Assembly: GCA_946887045.1 (NCBI GenBank)
Contig: CAMPKC010000027.1
Location: forward strand, 1 to 53,458
Source: an uncultured Sphingobacteriaceae bacterium
Lineage (GTDB): Bacteria; Bacteroidota; Bacteroidia; Sphingobacteriales; Sphingobacteriaceae
Length of the DNA stretch: 53,458 nt
Direction of reading: 5' to 3'
Part shown: one piece after another, positions 8,129 through 14,439 of the stretch
Layout: the number at the start of each line of letters is the position of its first letter
How positions within the stretch are numbered: the stretch's first letter is position 1
Program-made: the position numbers and the translations under genes
Notes under the pieces: generated by a model
What the model was told of the DNA's origin: nothing
The model's input: the letters and a program-made list of their open reading frames with translations, nothing else
Databases searched by the model: none

Positions 8129-8399
8129 GCGGGAAAGAAATAGTAAACAATAACAAACATTTTTTCCCGCTCGTTATGTGATTTCCCATAACGGGATTTC
8201 CCGCTTTGGCTTCAATAAATGCAAAACGATTTAAATCGTTATGGGCGCTCCCATAGATTTGCGGACTGGTTTCCCAAAAGGATTATAATCCTTTTGAACC
8301 CAGTAAATAGTCAAACTGCAAATCGTCAGTTTGGGATATCCAAGAGGGGATTTCCCCCCTTGACCTAAAAACTAGCCAAAGTGGGAATCTTCACTTTGG
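8129..8399. repeat. Cluster of eight hairpins/palindromes in 270 bp
   Basis: Stems seen: 8129-8136/8163-8170 (GCGGGAAA/TTTCCCGC), 8172-8178/8187-8193 (CGTTATG/CATAACG), 8225-8240 (AACGATTTAAATCGTT), 8240-8245/8250-8255 (TATGGG/CCCATA), 8275-8296 (perfect 22-base palindrome centred on ATTA/TAAT, with ACTGG/CCAGT flanking and an outer GATTTGC/GCAAATC pair at 8256-8262/8318-8324), 8312-8318/8327-8333 (CAAACTG/CAGTTTG), 8341-8349/8354-8362 (one mismatch) and 8376-8383/8392-8399 (CCAAAGTG/CACTTTGG). All were read directly from the sequence. Confidence 0.75.
8143..8159 (+). repeat. Iteron-like pair GTAAACA-ATA-ACAAACA
   Basis: The second unit is degenerate. The pair lies in the loop of the first hairpin of the cluster (8129-8170). 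Confidence 0.5.
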
Positions 8400-8572
8400 G
8401 GATATTACTGCCTAGACTTGAATGTTGCTTTCATTGAATTTGACCGATAAGACAATCGGGATTGCTTAAAGAGGCTTTACTTAACCACCTTAACTAATTT
8501 TCGAGAAGATAGAATAATTTTAAAAGAGAACATCCTGAGTTTTCGGAGTCAGTTAAGAAGGGGAAAGAAGCA

Positions 8573-8589
8573 ATAAACAATAGTAAGCA
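8573..8589 (+). repeat. Iteron-like pair ATAAACA-ATA-GTAAGCA
   Basis: Both units differ by one base from GTAAACA. Like the copy at 8143, it is preceded by GGGAAAGAA or GGAAAGAAG and, 30 bp earlier, by a CTGAGTTTT repeat, so the two are parts of a longer degenerate duplication. Confidence 0.5.
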
Positions 8590-8665
8590 TTTGTCGCCCG
8601 GCCTCAATAGTTGGAAAGATGAATTTCTGAGTTTTTTGAGTCAGTATAGCACAAAAAGACAGTGT

Positions 8666-8684
8666 GTTTTACCATTGTTTTACC
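8666..8684 (-). repeat. Iteron-like pair, inverted, second copy
   Basis: GTTTTACC-ATT-GTTTTACC is identical to 7912-7930. Confidence 0.6.
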
Positions 8685-8743
8685 TCTGGTTTTAAAAATG
8701 TCGATTTAAGGTATTGTAAAGCTGGTTTCTGAGTGTCGGTGCG

Positions 8744-8760
8744 CCACCTTACATAGGTGG
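8744..8760 (-). terminator. Hairpin after the minus-strand helix-turn-helix gene
   Basis: CCACCT (8744-8749) pairs with AGGTGG (8755-8760) around a 5-base loop, just beyond the stop at 8766 on the minus strand. No clear U-tract follows, so termination is only a suggestion. Confidence 0.3.
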
Positions 8761-8765
8761 AGCGT

Positions 8766-9053
8766 CTATAATTGCTGTGTTAAATAGCTATGTTGGCCTT
8801 CTTTATTCAGAATCTCGCACTGAATGAGACTCACTTCAACTTTTGAATTCCTGCTTTCTCCGCGCTTTACCGCAAGTAATTCTCCTGTTCGAATCCAAGA
8901 ATCAACCTTTCTTTGAGTGTATCTTCTGTAAGCTTCCGAAAGAGTTATCATGGAAGGAGTTTCGCCCTTTTCTACCTGGTATCTCTTAATCGCTATTTCC
9001 ATGCAATCGGCTATGAGATTTCTTAATTCGTATATTTCTAAGGTTATTGACAT
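8766..9053 (-). CDS. Helix-turn-helix protein, paralogue of the 6548-6853 gene
   Basis: This 95-residue DNA-binding protein has its helix-turn-helix at SEAYRRYTQRKVDSWIRTGE, followed by LLAVKRG and the C-terminal HSYLT motif shared with its plus-strand paralogue. The N-terminal acidic helix (EIYELRNLIADCMEIAIKRY) also matches (DQLQKLMVDCVELG). It is the last gene of the leftward block, 40 bp after the lipoprotein gene. The paired regulators facing each other across the repeat-rich region may act on the shared sites, by inference. Confidence 0.65.
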   Translation of the reverse strand: MSITLEIYELRNLIADCMEIAIKRYQVEKGETPSMITLSEAYRRYTQRKVDSWIRTGELLAVKRGESRNSKVEVSLIQCEILNKEGQHSYLTQQL

Positions 9054-9093
9054 AGAGCCTTCATTTAAGTGAATTTAACCGATGAGACAACTG

Positions 9094-9366
9094 TTACTTT
9101 ATACAAGTCATAAAAGTTTTTTGCTCTAAAGTAACATTGCCGGACGTTCCAGTTGTTAGTGTCTTAGTAGCTCTAATAAGTTCTTCAACTTCTTCAGGGG
9201 TTTTATCGCAAACTTCGCTTTCAGTGTTGCCGCTGCTAATAGTCTTTGTTGAGGTGCCTGTAATCTCGGTTGTTACCGCATAAGTTTTGCACTTATAACA
9301 ATATGTTTGTTTTTTGCATCCGGTAAAAAGTATTGAGAGTAATACAATGGGTAGTATTTTTTTCAT
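9094..9366 (-). CDS. Small lipoprotein
   Basis: The N-terminus MKKILPIVLLSILFTGCKK is a signal peptide ending in a lipobox, with Cys17 as the lipidation site. The mature part is 74 residues, Thr-rich and with five more cysteines (TYCYKCKTYA, SEVCDKT, FMTCIK), suggesting disulphides or metal binding outside the cytoplasm. No family is recognised. Cargo lipoproteins on mobile elements can act in surface exclusion, but nothing here proves it. The tandem repeats at 9436-9519 lie just upstream and may be its operator. Confidence 0.65.
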   Translation of the reverse strand: MKKILPIVLLSILFTGCKKQTYCYKCKTYAVTTEITGTSTKTISSGNTESEVCDKTPEEVEELIRATKTLTTGTSGNVTLEQKTFMTCIK

Positions 9367-9435
9367 TTGGTGTAAGATTTACTATTGCTAAGTTATAACA
9401 AAGTATGTAGCATTTGCTATTTCAATGATTTTCTA

Positions 9436-9519
9436 ACAGTCACTACGCGTGTATAGAAGGTTTTCTGACAGTCATTACGCGTGTATACAAGATTTTAACA
9501 CGGTCACTACGCGTGTGCG
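9436..9519 (+). repeat. Three 32-bp tandem repeats
   Basis: ACAGTCACTACGCGTGTATA (9436-9455), ACAGTCATTACGCGTGTATA (9468-9487) and ACGGTCACTACGCGTGTGCG (9500-9519) are spaced exactly 32 bp apart, about three helical turns. A related single copy lies at 7787-7799. They lie upstream of the minus-strand lipoprotein gene. Cooperative protein binding on one face of the DNA is a natural reading. Confidence 0.65.
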
Positions 9520-9619
9520 CGTATAAAGCACTCACGCTGATTTTTCCGAGTCAGTCAAGAAGAAGCCGTGTTCTAATATTCAGCGAAAAGGGAACGATAC
9601 GCGCGCACGCGAGGGGTCT

Positions 9620-9901
9620 TTAACTCTTACGTATGGGAAAGCCATTTTCATCCCGTTTTGCTCTACCTGCATACGTAGCTGAACAATAATTTGTAGGCGA
9701 GTGATTACAGGGAAACAGTTTCAATCCCAAAGCTTCATCGATCGTCATCGTCTTATTGCACAAAGTTTCACACTCAAAATATTGACCGCAGATAAGAATA
9801 ATATCTAACTCAAGTCTTGAATCAGATAATGCTTTCAGCTCTGATTCAAAACGTTTTTTTTGACTCTCTAAGTCAGGATAGGCTTTGTTATCTTTTTTCA
9901 A
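9620..9901 (-). CDS. Unknown 93-aa protein, no ATG start (possibly a displaced C-terminus)
   Basis: The only start in frame is a TTG at 9901, rare in Bacteroidota. The open frame extends further upstream without any ATG to the end of the 297-aa gene, and that stretch (ASFEYTNAQKASYG, KHLDILKK) looks coding. So this may be the remnant of a longer protein or the product of frameshifting from the upstream gene. The body has four cysteines (ILICGQYFECETLCN, LFPCNHSP) and a charged helix ESQKKRFESELKAL. Function unknown. Confidence 0.4.
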   Translation of the reverse strand: MKKDNKAYPDLESQKKRFESELKALSDSRLELDIILICGQYFECETLCNKTMTIDEALGLKLFPCNHSPTNYCSATYAGRAKRDENGFPIRKS

Positions 9902-9960
9902 TATATCTAAATGCTTGGTTCCGTAACTCGCCTTTTGTGCATTGGTGTATTCAAAAGAAG

Positions 9961-10854
9961 CTATTTTAGTTTCTTTATTGCTTCCTTAATGTCTTTTAGT
10001 GTAGACCGTTCTTCATAAATCTTCATTATTGTAAAATCCAACAACATGAGTATGCTTTTCGACCGCTCCAGGCATTCCTCTTCTGATAGCGAGTGTAATC
10101 CTTCGGATGTCTGCTGGTAAAGCATTTGAATGGGATTCTCCCCTAAGACTTTTAAAGAGTTGGGTAGTAAGTGGAAGATGTTATCATAGATTACATAATT
10201 CTTAGAGTTCTTATTGTATTCATTTATCAGCTTGGAAATTCCAATTGCATCTGAATCAGGTAGCTTTTTTATCTCTTGAATAATGTTTATTAAATCTCTT
10301 TCAATAATTCTTCTAAAATATGCGAATGCGCCAATCCCATACCCTTGAGATAGTAAGGCGCTGGCTTTGTAATACCATGTGCCGGCTTCCCGATCAAAGT
10401 GCTTTAAAACAGCTTTATTAACTGTTGTTTGTGGCTTAGGGTAACTACCTACTTTTTCAAGACAGAGTGTGATTGCTGGGAAAGTTGAGTTTTTTAAAGG
10501 GTCTTTTCCCTTCGATTGAGATGATTCTGTTGTGGTATACACCCTGAGTAGGAAATAAATATTATACGTTCTGCAGGACTTGCATTTTCCTATTGCTTTA
10601 AACGTGAAATCGACTCTGCCATTGGTATAACATTCGTCCAATATGCCGTAGGCAGGTAATGCGCTCAGATATTTTTTAATCGGTTCGTCCAAGTCTAGTT
10701 CAAACAATGTGCTTTTGTTTTCGTATTCACAATGATATTCAAACGTCTCCCCTATAAAATCGAAAGGATTAGTGTAAGTTGTTTCGTTAAAACTAAAAAC
10801 ATCGTTCAAAATGTATGCATCGTATAGATTGTAACTCGTTAGAAAATCTCTCAT
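9961..10854 (-). CDS. DUF4145/HEPN-like cargo protein, 297 aa
   Basis: The N-terminal half has paired cysteines (HCEY; GKCKSCRTY), possibly a zinc-binding or treble-clef-like fold. The C-terminal half is helical with GIGAFAYFRRIIERDLINII and TSEGLHSLSEEECLERSK, a layout I associate with DUF4145/HEPN-type proteins found among phage-defence genes. The classical R-x4-6-H of active HEPN RNases is not clearly present, so nuclease activity cannot be claimed. It is the first gene of the minus-strand block next to attR, the usual cargo position. A defence role is inference. Confidence 0.45.
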   Translation of the reverse strand: MRDFLTSYNLYDAYILNDVFSFNETTYTNPFDFIGETFEYHCEYENKSTLFELDLDEPIKKYLSALPAYGILDECYTNGRVDFTFKAIGKCKSCRTYNIYFLLRVYTTTESSQSKGKDPLKNSTFPAITLCLEKVGSYPKPQTTVNKAVLKHFDREAGTWYYKASALLSQGYGIGAFAYFRRIIERDLINIIQEIKKLPDSDAIGISKLINEYNKNSKNYVIYDNIFHLLPNSLKVLGENPIQMLYQQTSEGLHSLSEEECLERSKSILMLLDFTIMKIYEERSTLKDIKEAIKKLK

Positions 10855-11008
10855 ATTTATAATAATGGTTGTGCAATATAATAGATAGGAAAAGAATCTC
10901 TGTTATTTGGTATCGGTTTAGTGGATTAACTGCAAATGATATATTTATGTATCAATGTCAAATTGATTTTTCTTGCTTTTAATAAACACAACCATTTATA
11001 AATATTGG

Positions 11009-11016
11009 TAAATTTG
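11009..11016 (+). promoter_or_regulatory. Candidate element-borne promoter now driving ahcY (-7 box)
   Basis: TAAATTTG fits TAnnTTTG and lies 95 bp before the ahcY ATG, inside the element's right end. No good -33 TTG is seen at the right distance. It is the best candidate for the promoter replacing the stranded native one. Confidence 0.35.
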
Positions 11017-11033
11017 TAAGCACAAAATGAAAA

Positions 11034-11054
11034 TGTTTGCAATTCCGTGTGCAA
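11034..11054 (+). repeat. Right-end arm-type repeat
   Basis: TGTTTGCAA-N4-GTGTGCAA has the same orientation as 171-191 and 18 of 21 identical bases. It lies 52 bp inside attR. Confidence 0.5.
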
Positions 11055-11106
11055 TGGGCTTGTGGTAGCCTTGTTAAGGCATTGTAAATCAATTAAATAA
11101 CTTTAA

Positions 11107-11130
11107 AAACTATGTCATCAGTAGAGACAA
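11107..11130 (+). repeat. attR direct repeat
   Basis: This is the right copy of the attachment repeat, one mismatch from 38-61. It carries the functional ahcY start codon at 11112. Confidence 0.85.
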
Positions 11131-12428
11131 CTTACATTCCTTACAAAGTTAAGGACATCTCCCTAGCAGAATGGGGCCGCAAAGAAATAGGACTTGCCGA
11201 AGCAGAAATGCCTGGTCTTATGGCTCTTCGGGAGGAATTTGGCGCATCGCAGCCGTTAAAAGGTGCACGTATCGCAGGATGCTTGCACATGACCATTCAA
11301 ACAGCGGTACTTATCGAAACTCTTGTTGCTTTAGGTGCTGAAGTTACCTGGTCATCATGTAACATTTTTTCAACTCAGGATCACGCTGCTGCCGCAATTG
11401 CTGCCGCTGGTATTCAGGTGTATGCCTGGAAAGGTCTTAACGAGGAAGAGTTTGACTGGTGTATCGAGCAAACTTTATTTTTCGGCGAAGACCGCAAACC
11501 ATTAAACATGATTCTGGATGATGGTGGCGATTTGACTAATATGGTATTCGACAGGTTCCCTGAACTTATCGCCGAAATCAAAGGTTTATCTGAAGAAACT
11601 ACAACAGGTGTTCACCGTTTATACGAGCGTATGAAAAACGGAACATTGCACTTACCTGCAATCAACGTGAACGACTCGGTTACAAAATCAAAATTCGACA
11701 ATAAATATGGCTGCCGCGAGTCATTAGTAGACGCGATTCGTCGCGCTACCGATATCATGATGGCTGGAAAAGTTGCCGTTGTTTGCGGTTATGGTGATGT
11801 AGGAAAGGGTTCTGCAGAGTCGTTAAGCTCTCAAGGTGTACGTGTGATAGTTACTGAAATCGATCCTATCTGTGCTTTACAGGCAGCTATGGAAGGTTAT
11901 GAAGTGAAGAAATTCGCTACTGCAGTTTTAGAGGCAGATATTATTGTAACTACAACTGGTAACTGCGATATCGTTCGTGCAGAACACTTCAAAGTGATGA
12001 AAGATAAAGCTATCGTTTGTAATATCGGTCACTTCGATAACGAGATTGACATGGCATGGTTAAATACCAACTACGGTCATTCAAAAATTGAAATCAAACC
12101 TCAGGTAGATAAGTATACTATTGATGGGAAAGATATAATTGTGTTAGCTGAAGGTCGTTTGGTAAACCTTGGTTGCGCAACAGGTCACCCATCATTCGTA
12201 ATGTCTAATTCATTTACCAACCAAACTTTAGCCCAGTTAGAGCTTTGGACAAACCCTGGTAAATACGAAAATAAAGTATATACACTTCCTAAACATTTAG
12301 ATGAGAAGGTTGCCCGCTTACACCTTGCCAAAATTGGTGTAGAACTGGATGTACTTGATCAGCATCAGGCTGATTATATCGGTGTAAATGTTGAAGGTCC
12401 GTTTAAACCTGAAGCTTACAGATATTAA
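11112..12428 (+). CDS. ahcY: Adenosylhomocysteinase (S-adenosylhomocysteine hydrolase)
   Basis: The enzyme reversibly hydrolyses S-adenosylhomocysteine to adenosine and homocysteine in the cytoplasm, relieving product inhibition of methyltransferases. The 438 residues are normal length. Visible family features: the substrate-binding region [16 protein letters not shown], the catalytic segment [21 protein letters not shown], the NAD-binding [13 protein letters not shown] and the conserved C-terminal PFKPEAYRY. The start lies inside attR, so the coding sequence is intact but its upstream region is element DNA. A strong terminator follows. Confidence 0.97.
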   Translation: MSSVETTYIPYKVKDISLAEWGRKEIGLAEAEMPGLMALREEFGASQPLKGARIAGCLHMTIQTAVLIETLVALGAEVTWSSCNIFSTQDHAAAAIAAAGIQVYAWKGLNEEEFDWCIEQTLFFGEDRKPLNMILDDGGDLTNMVFDRFPELIAEIKGLSEETTTGVHRLYERMKNGTLHLPAINVNDSVTKSKFDNKYGCRESLVDAIRRATDIMMAGKVAVVCGYGDVGKGSAESLSSQGVRVIVTEIDPICALQAAMEGYEVKKFATAVLEADIIVTTTGNCDIVRAEHFKVMKDKAIVCNIGHFDNEIDMAWLNTNYGHSKIEIKPQVDKYTIDGKDIIVLAEGRLVNLGCATGHPSFVMSNSFTNQTLAQLELWTNPGKYENKVYTLPKHLDEKVARLHLAKIGVELDVLDQHQADYIGVNVEGPFKPEAYRY

Positions 12429-12450
12429 AATTTTGCCTCAGTAATATGTT

Positions 12451-12486
12451 AGCCCTATAAGTTTTTAAAGCTTATAGGGCTTTTTG
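12451..12486 (+). terminator. ahcY terminator
   Basis: AGCCCTATAAG (12451-12461) pairs with CTTATAGGGCT (12471-12481), an 11-bp perfect stem followed by a T run. Confidence 0.9.
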
Positions 12487-12514
12487 CTTTTAGCGAGAAA
12501 TAGCTAACGGTTTT

Positions 12515-13525
12515 TTACTCGCCTGATTTAGGCTTAATATTCTTTAAATTGAATTTTGGCTTGTAAGCAGGTTTTGGCTTTTCGTTCACACTGGCATCAT
12601 CACCGCCCCTCAGATCTATGTCAGTGTCCTGAATTTCTTGTTCTGCTGTTTTGTTTTCAGTTGATGAGGATACCTTCCGTTCAATATCTGGTCCGTTAGC
12701 CTGTTCTACATGATCTTGAGTACTTGCTTGCGCCAGCTCTTCCGGGCTCGGCTCGGCGGAATGCTTTTCTTCAAGCTTTTTTGGGATGTTCTTTAATTTG
12801 AACTTAGGTTTGTAAGCTTCCTTTTTTTCGGTATCTTTTTGGTCTTCCGGATTTGAAACAGGTGTTTCTGAAATTCCTTGCTGGCCCGGGCGACTGTCGG
12901 ATGTTTGCGCATCTGCACTATTTGTATCCGGAGCTAGTTTAATATTCCTGGGCTTAAACCCAGGCTTCCGGACAACGGATTTACTTTCGTCCGATTTCTC
13001 TTCCTTGGTTTCCTCCGGAACATTAGCTTCTTCCGCCTTTATCTCAACTTGTTGTCCTGGAATATTCCGGGGTCTGAATCCGGGTCTAACCGGTGGTGTG
13101 CTTTCCGTTTTCTCTTCTTGACTGTCGGCCGACATCTCAATGTTCTTAACCGAAATATTCCTTGGTTTAAATGCAGGTTTAGCAAGAGGCTTCGATTCTG
13201 ATTGTTGTTCTTCTGCTGCTGTACTTTTGTTGATGTTTGCACTTTTAAACCTCGGAGTAAAAGCAGGTTTCTGTTCAATCGTTGGAGAGCTAAGAGGTTC
13301 CGCCTGAGAAGCAATGGCTGTTTCAACTTGTGTGATAGCTTTTTCTGGTAGCCTCAAATGATAAAGCCGACGAAGTCTATTGAACCAAAACTTCTTTGTA
13401 TGGTCGAAACTCTTTTCTCCCATGGCCGAAAAATGATTTTTGAATTCATTATAAAGCACCTGATCCGCTTTTTCAAGCTGAACCAGGTCTATTTTTTTCT
13501 TTGCAAAGAATTCTTCAAAAGTCAT
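12515..13525 (-). CDS. KPxFKPRNI-repeat protein, unknown function
   Basis: A conserved N-terminal helical domain (about 1-65, MTFEEFFAKKKIDLVQLEKA to WFNRLRRLYHL) is followed by a long disordered Glu/Lys/Ser/Thr/Pro-rich tail. The tail is studded with at least five copies of a short basic motif: KPAFTPRFK, KPAFKPRNI, RPGFRPRNI, KPGFKPRNI and KPKFKLKNI, with a last KPKFNLKNIKPK at the extreme C-terminus. No signal peptide is present, so it is cytoplasmic. The repeated motif in a linker is typical of multivalent binding peptides. It lies 43 bp upstream-to-stop of yebC on the same strand and may be co-transcribed. Confidence 0.7.
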   Translation of the reverse strand: MTFEEFFAKKKIDLVQLEKADQVLYNEFKNHFSAMGEKSFDHTKKFWFNRLRRLYHLRLPEKAITQVETAIASQAEPLSSPTIEQKPAFTPRFKSANINKSTAAEEQQSESKPLAKPAFKPRNISVKNIEMSADSQEEKTESTPPVRPGFRPRNIPGQQVEIKAEEANVPEETKEEKSDESKSVVRKPGFKPRNIKLAPDTNSADAQTSDSRPGQQGISETPVSNPEDQKDTEKKEAYKPKFKLKNIPKKLEEKHSAEPSPEELAQASTQDHVEQANGPDIERKVSSSTENKTAEQEIQDTDIDLRGGDDASVNEKPKPAYKPKFNLKNIKPKSGE

Positions 13526-13568
13526 CTTCCCTCAACTTGCCAATCGTGAATTTAATTCAATAAATCGT

Positions 13569-14297
13569 TTACTCAGCCATATTATGATAAACCGCTTGCA
13601 CATCATCGTCCTCTTCCAGTTTATCAATTAATTTGAAAACATCCGCTGCTTGTTCTTCTGAAACTGCTGTATGAGAGAGTGCTACTCTTTCCAGTTTTGC
13701 GCTCTTCATTTCGAATCCTTTTTCTTCCAGTGCCTTTTGCATTTTTCCGAAATCTTCAAAAGCAGTATGAATTACGCCGATATCATTTCCTTCTTCGTCT
13801 GCTTCGATGTATAGATCTTCCAGGCCGGCATCAATCAATTCAAATTCCAGCTCTTCCAAATCTAAATCCTCAGGTGGAACAAATCTAAAAACAGCCTTAC
13901 GGTTAAAGATAAAATCAAGTGATCCTGTTTTACCTAATGTTCCGCCGGTTTTGTTAAAGTAGCTGCGGACATTAGCAACGGTTCTGTTGGTGTTATCGGT
14001 GGCGGTTTCGATCAGGATGGCTACACCATGCTGCGCGTATCCTTCGTATACAAGTTCTTCGTAGTTAGAATCGTCTTTGTTTGATGCCCGTTTGATTGCC
14101 GCATCAACACGATCCTTAGGCATGTTAACAGCCTTGGAGTTTTGAATTGCCGTGCGTAAACGTGAGTTTGTCTCCGGATTCGGACCGCCCGACTTTACAG
14201 CCATTACAATTTCTTTTCCCAATCGGGTAAACTGAACAGCCATTTTGGCCCAGCGCTTAAATTTTCTTTCTTTACGGAATTCGAATGCTCTTCCCAT
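13569..14297 (-). CDS. yebC: YebC/PmpR-family protein
   Basis: YebC-family proteins are cytoplasmic DNA-binding regulators or translation factors that relieve ribosome stalling, depending on paralogue. The 242 residues match the family: MGRAFEFRKERKFKRWAKMA start, SGGPNPETNSRLRTAIQNSK, the NMPKDRVDAAIKRA segment and VYEGYAQHGVAILIETATDN, followed by acidic domains 2 and 3. It lies upstream of the repeat-motif gene on the same strand. The exact role in this organism cannot be told from sequence. Confidence 0.93.
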   Translation of the reverse strand: MGRAFEFRKERKFKRWAKMAVQFTRLGKEIVMAVKSGGPNPETNSRLRTAIQNSKAVNMPKDRVDAAIKRASNKDDSNYEELVYEGYAQHGVAILIETATDNTNRTVANVRSYFNKTGGTLGKTGSLDFIFNRKAVFRFVPPEDLDLEELEFELIDAGLEDLYIEADEEGNDIGVIHTAFEDFGKMQKALEEKGFEMKSAKLERVALSHTAVSEEQAADVFKLIDKLEEDDDVQAVYHNMAE

Positions 14298-14439
14298 TTA
14301 CAAAAAATAAAAAATCAAAGTGCAAAAGTAAAAATTTAAACAGAATGATTGAATGTTATTCACCCCCATTTTCAGCTAGGAAGACTGATAAACCGTTATT
14401 TAATCCTTGTATGCTAATACCCGAACAAATCCTTTCGAT

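Larger units (their letters stand above)
8029..8645 (+). repeat. Dispersed CTGAGTTTTT-n-GAGTCAG repeats (four copies here)
   Basis: Copies are near 8029-8048 (ACTGAGTTTTTAGAGTCCAT), 8104-8122, 8534-8554 and 8626-8645 (TCTGAGTTTTTTGAGTCAGT). A fifth lies at 9535-9555, outside this span. CTGA and TCAG at the ends are mutually complementary, so each is a small imperfect palindrome. Their function is unknown; regulator binding sites are likely. Confidence 0.55.
7754..8765. other. 1-kb non-coding, palindrome- and iteron-rich region (candidate replication/control region)
   Basis: There is no credible ORF on either strand. The region holds at least eight short palindromes or hairpins between 8129 and 8399, four iteron-like GTAAACA/GTTTTACC pairs, four CTGAGTTTT-type repeats, and a repeated ACTTAAC...CTTAACTAAT block (about 8075-8094 and 8478-8498). 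An extra ACGGTCATACGCG copy (7787-7799) resembles the tandem repeat at 9436-9519. Such density of foldable sequence in an element with a putative rolling-circle initiator suggests an origin or single-strand-active region. Confidence 0.55.
38..11130. mobile_element. Integrated element of about 11 kb inserted in the ahcY start (phage-satellite or replicating integrative element)
   Basis: The element is bounded by a 24-bp direct repeat with one mismatch (38-61 and 11107-11130) that includes the ahcY start codon. A tyrosine integrase sits next to the left end. Inside are helix-turn-helix proteins, a putative rolling-circle initiator, a phage-like 672-aa protein, a palindrome-rich 1-kb non-coding region and a minus-strand cargo block near the right end. 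I see no terminase, portal, capsid, Zot/pI, relaxase or Tra genes, so it is neither a complete prophage nor a conjugative element. The integrase-plus-replication-plus-cargo layout resembles phage-inducible islands. That label is inference. Confidence 0.8.

Noticed and set aside
10855..11111. SAH riboswitch before ahcY
   Set aside because: The region is AT-rich element DNA without a matching fold or conserved core; known SAH riboswitches are not expected in this phylum.
38..11130. Complete prophage or conjugative element
   Set aside because: No terminase, portal, capsid, relaxase, VirB/Tra or coupling protein was found.
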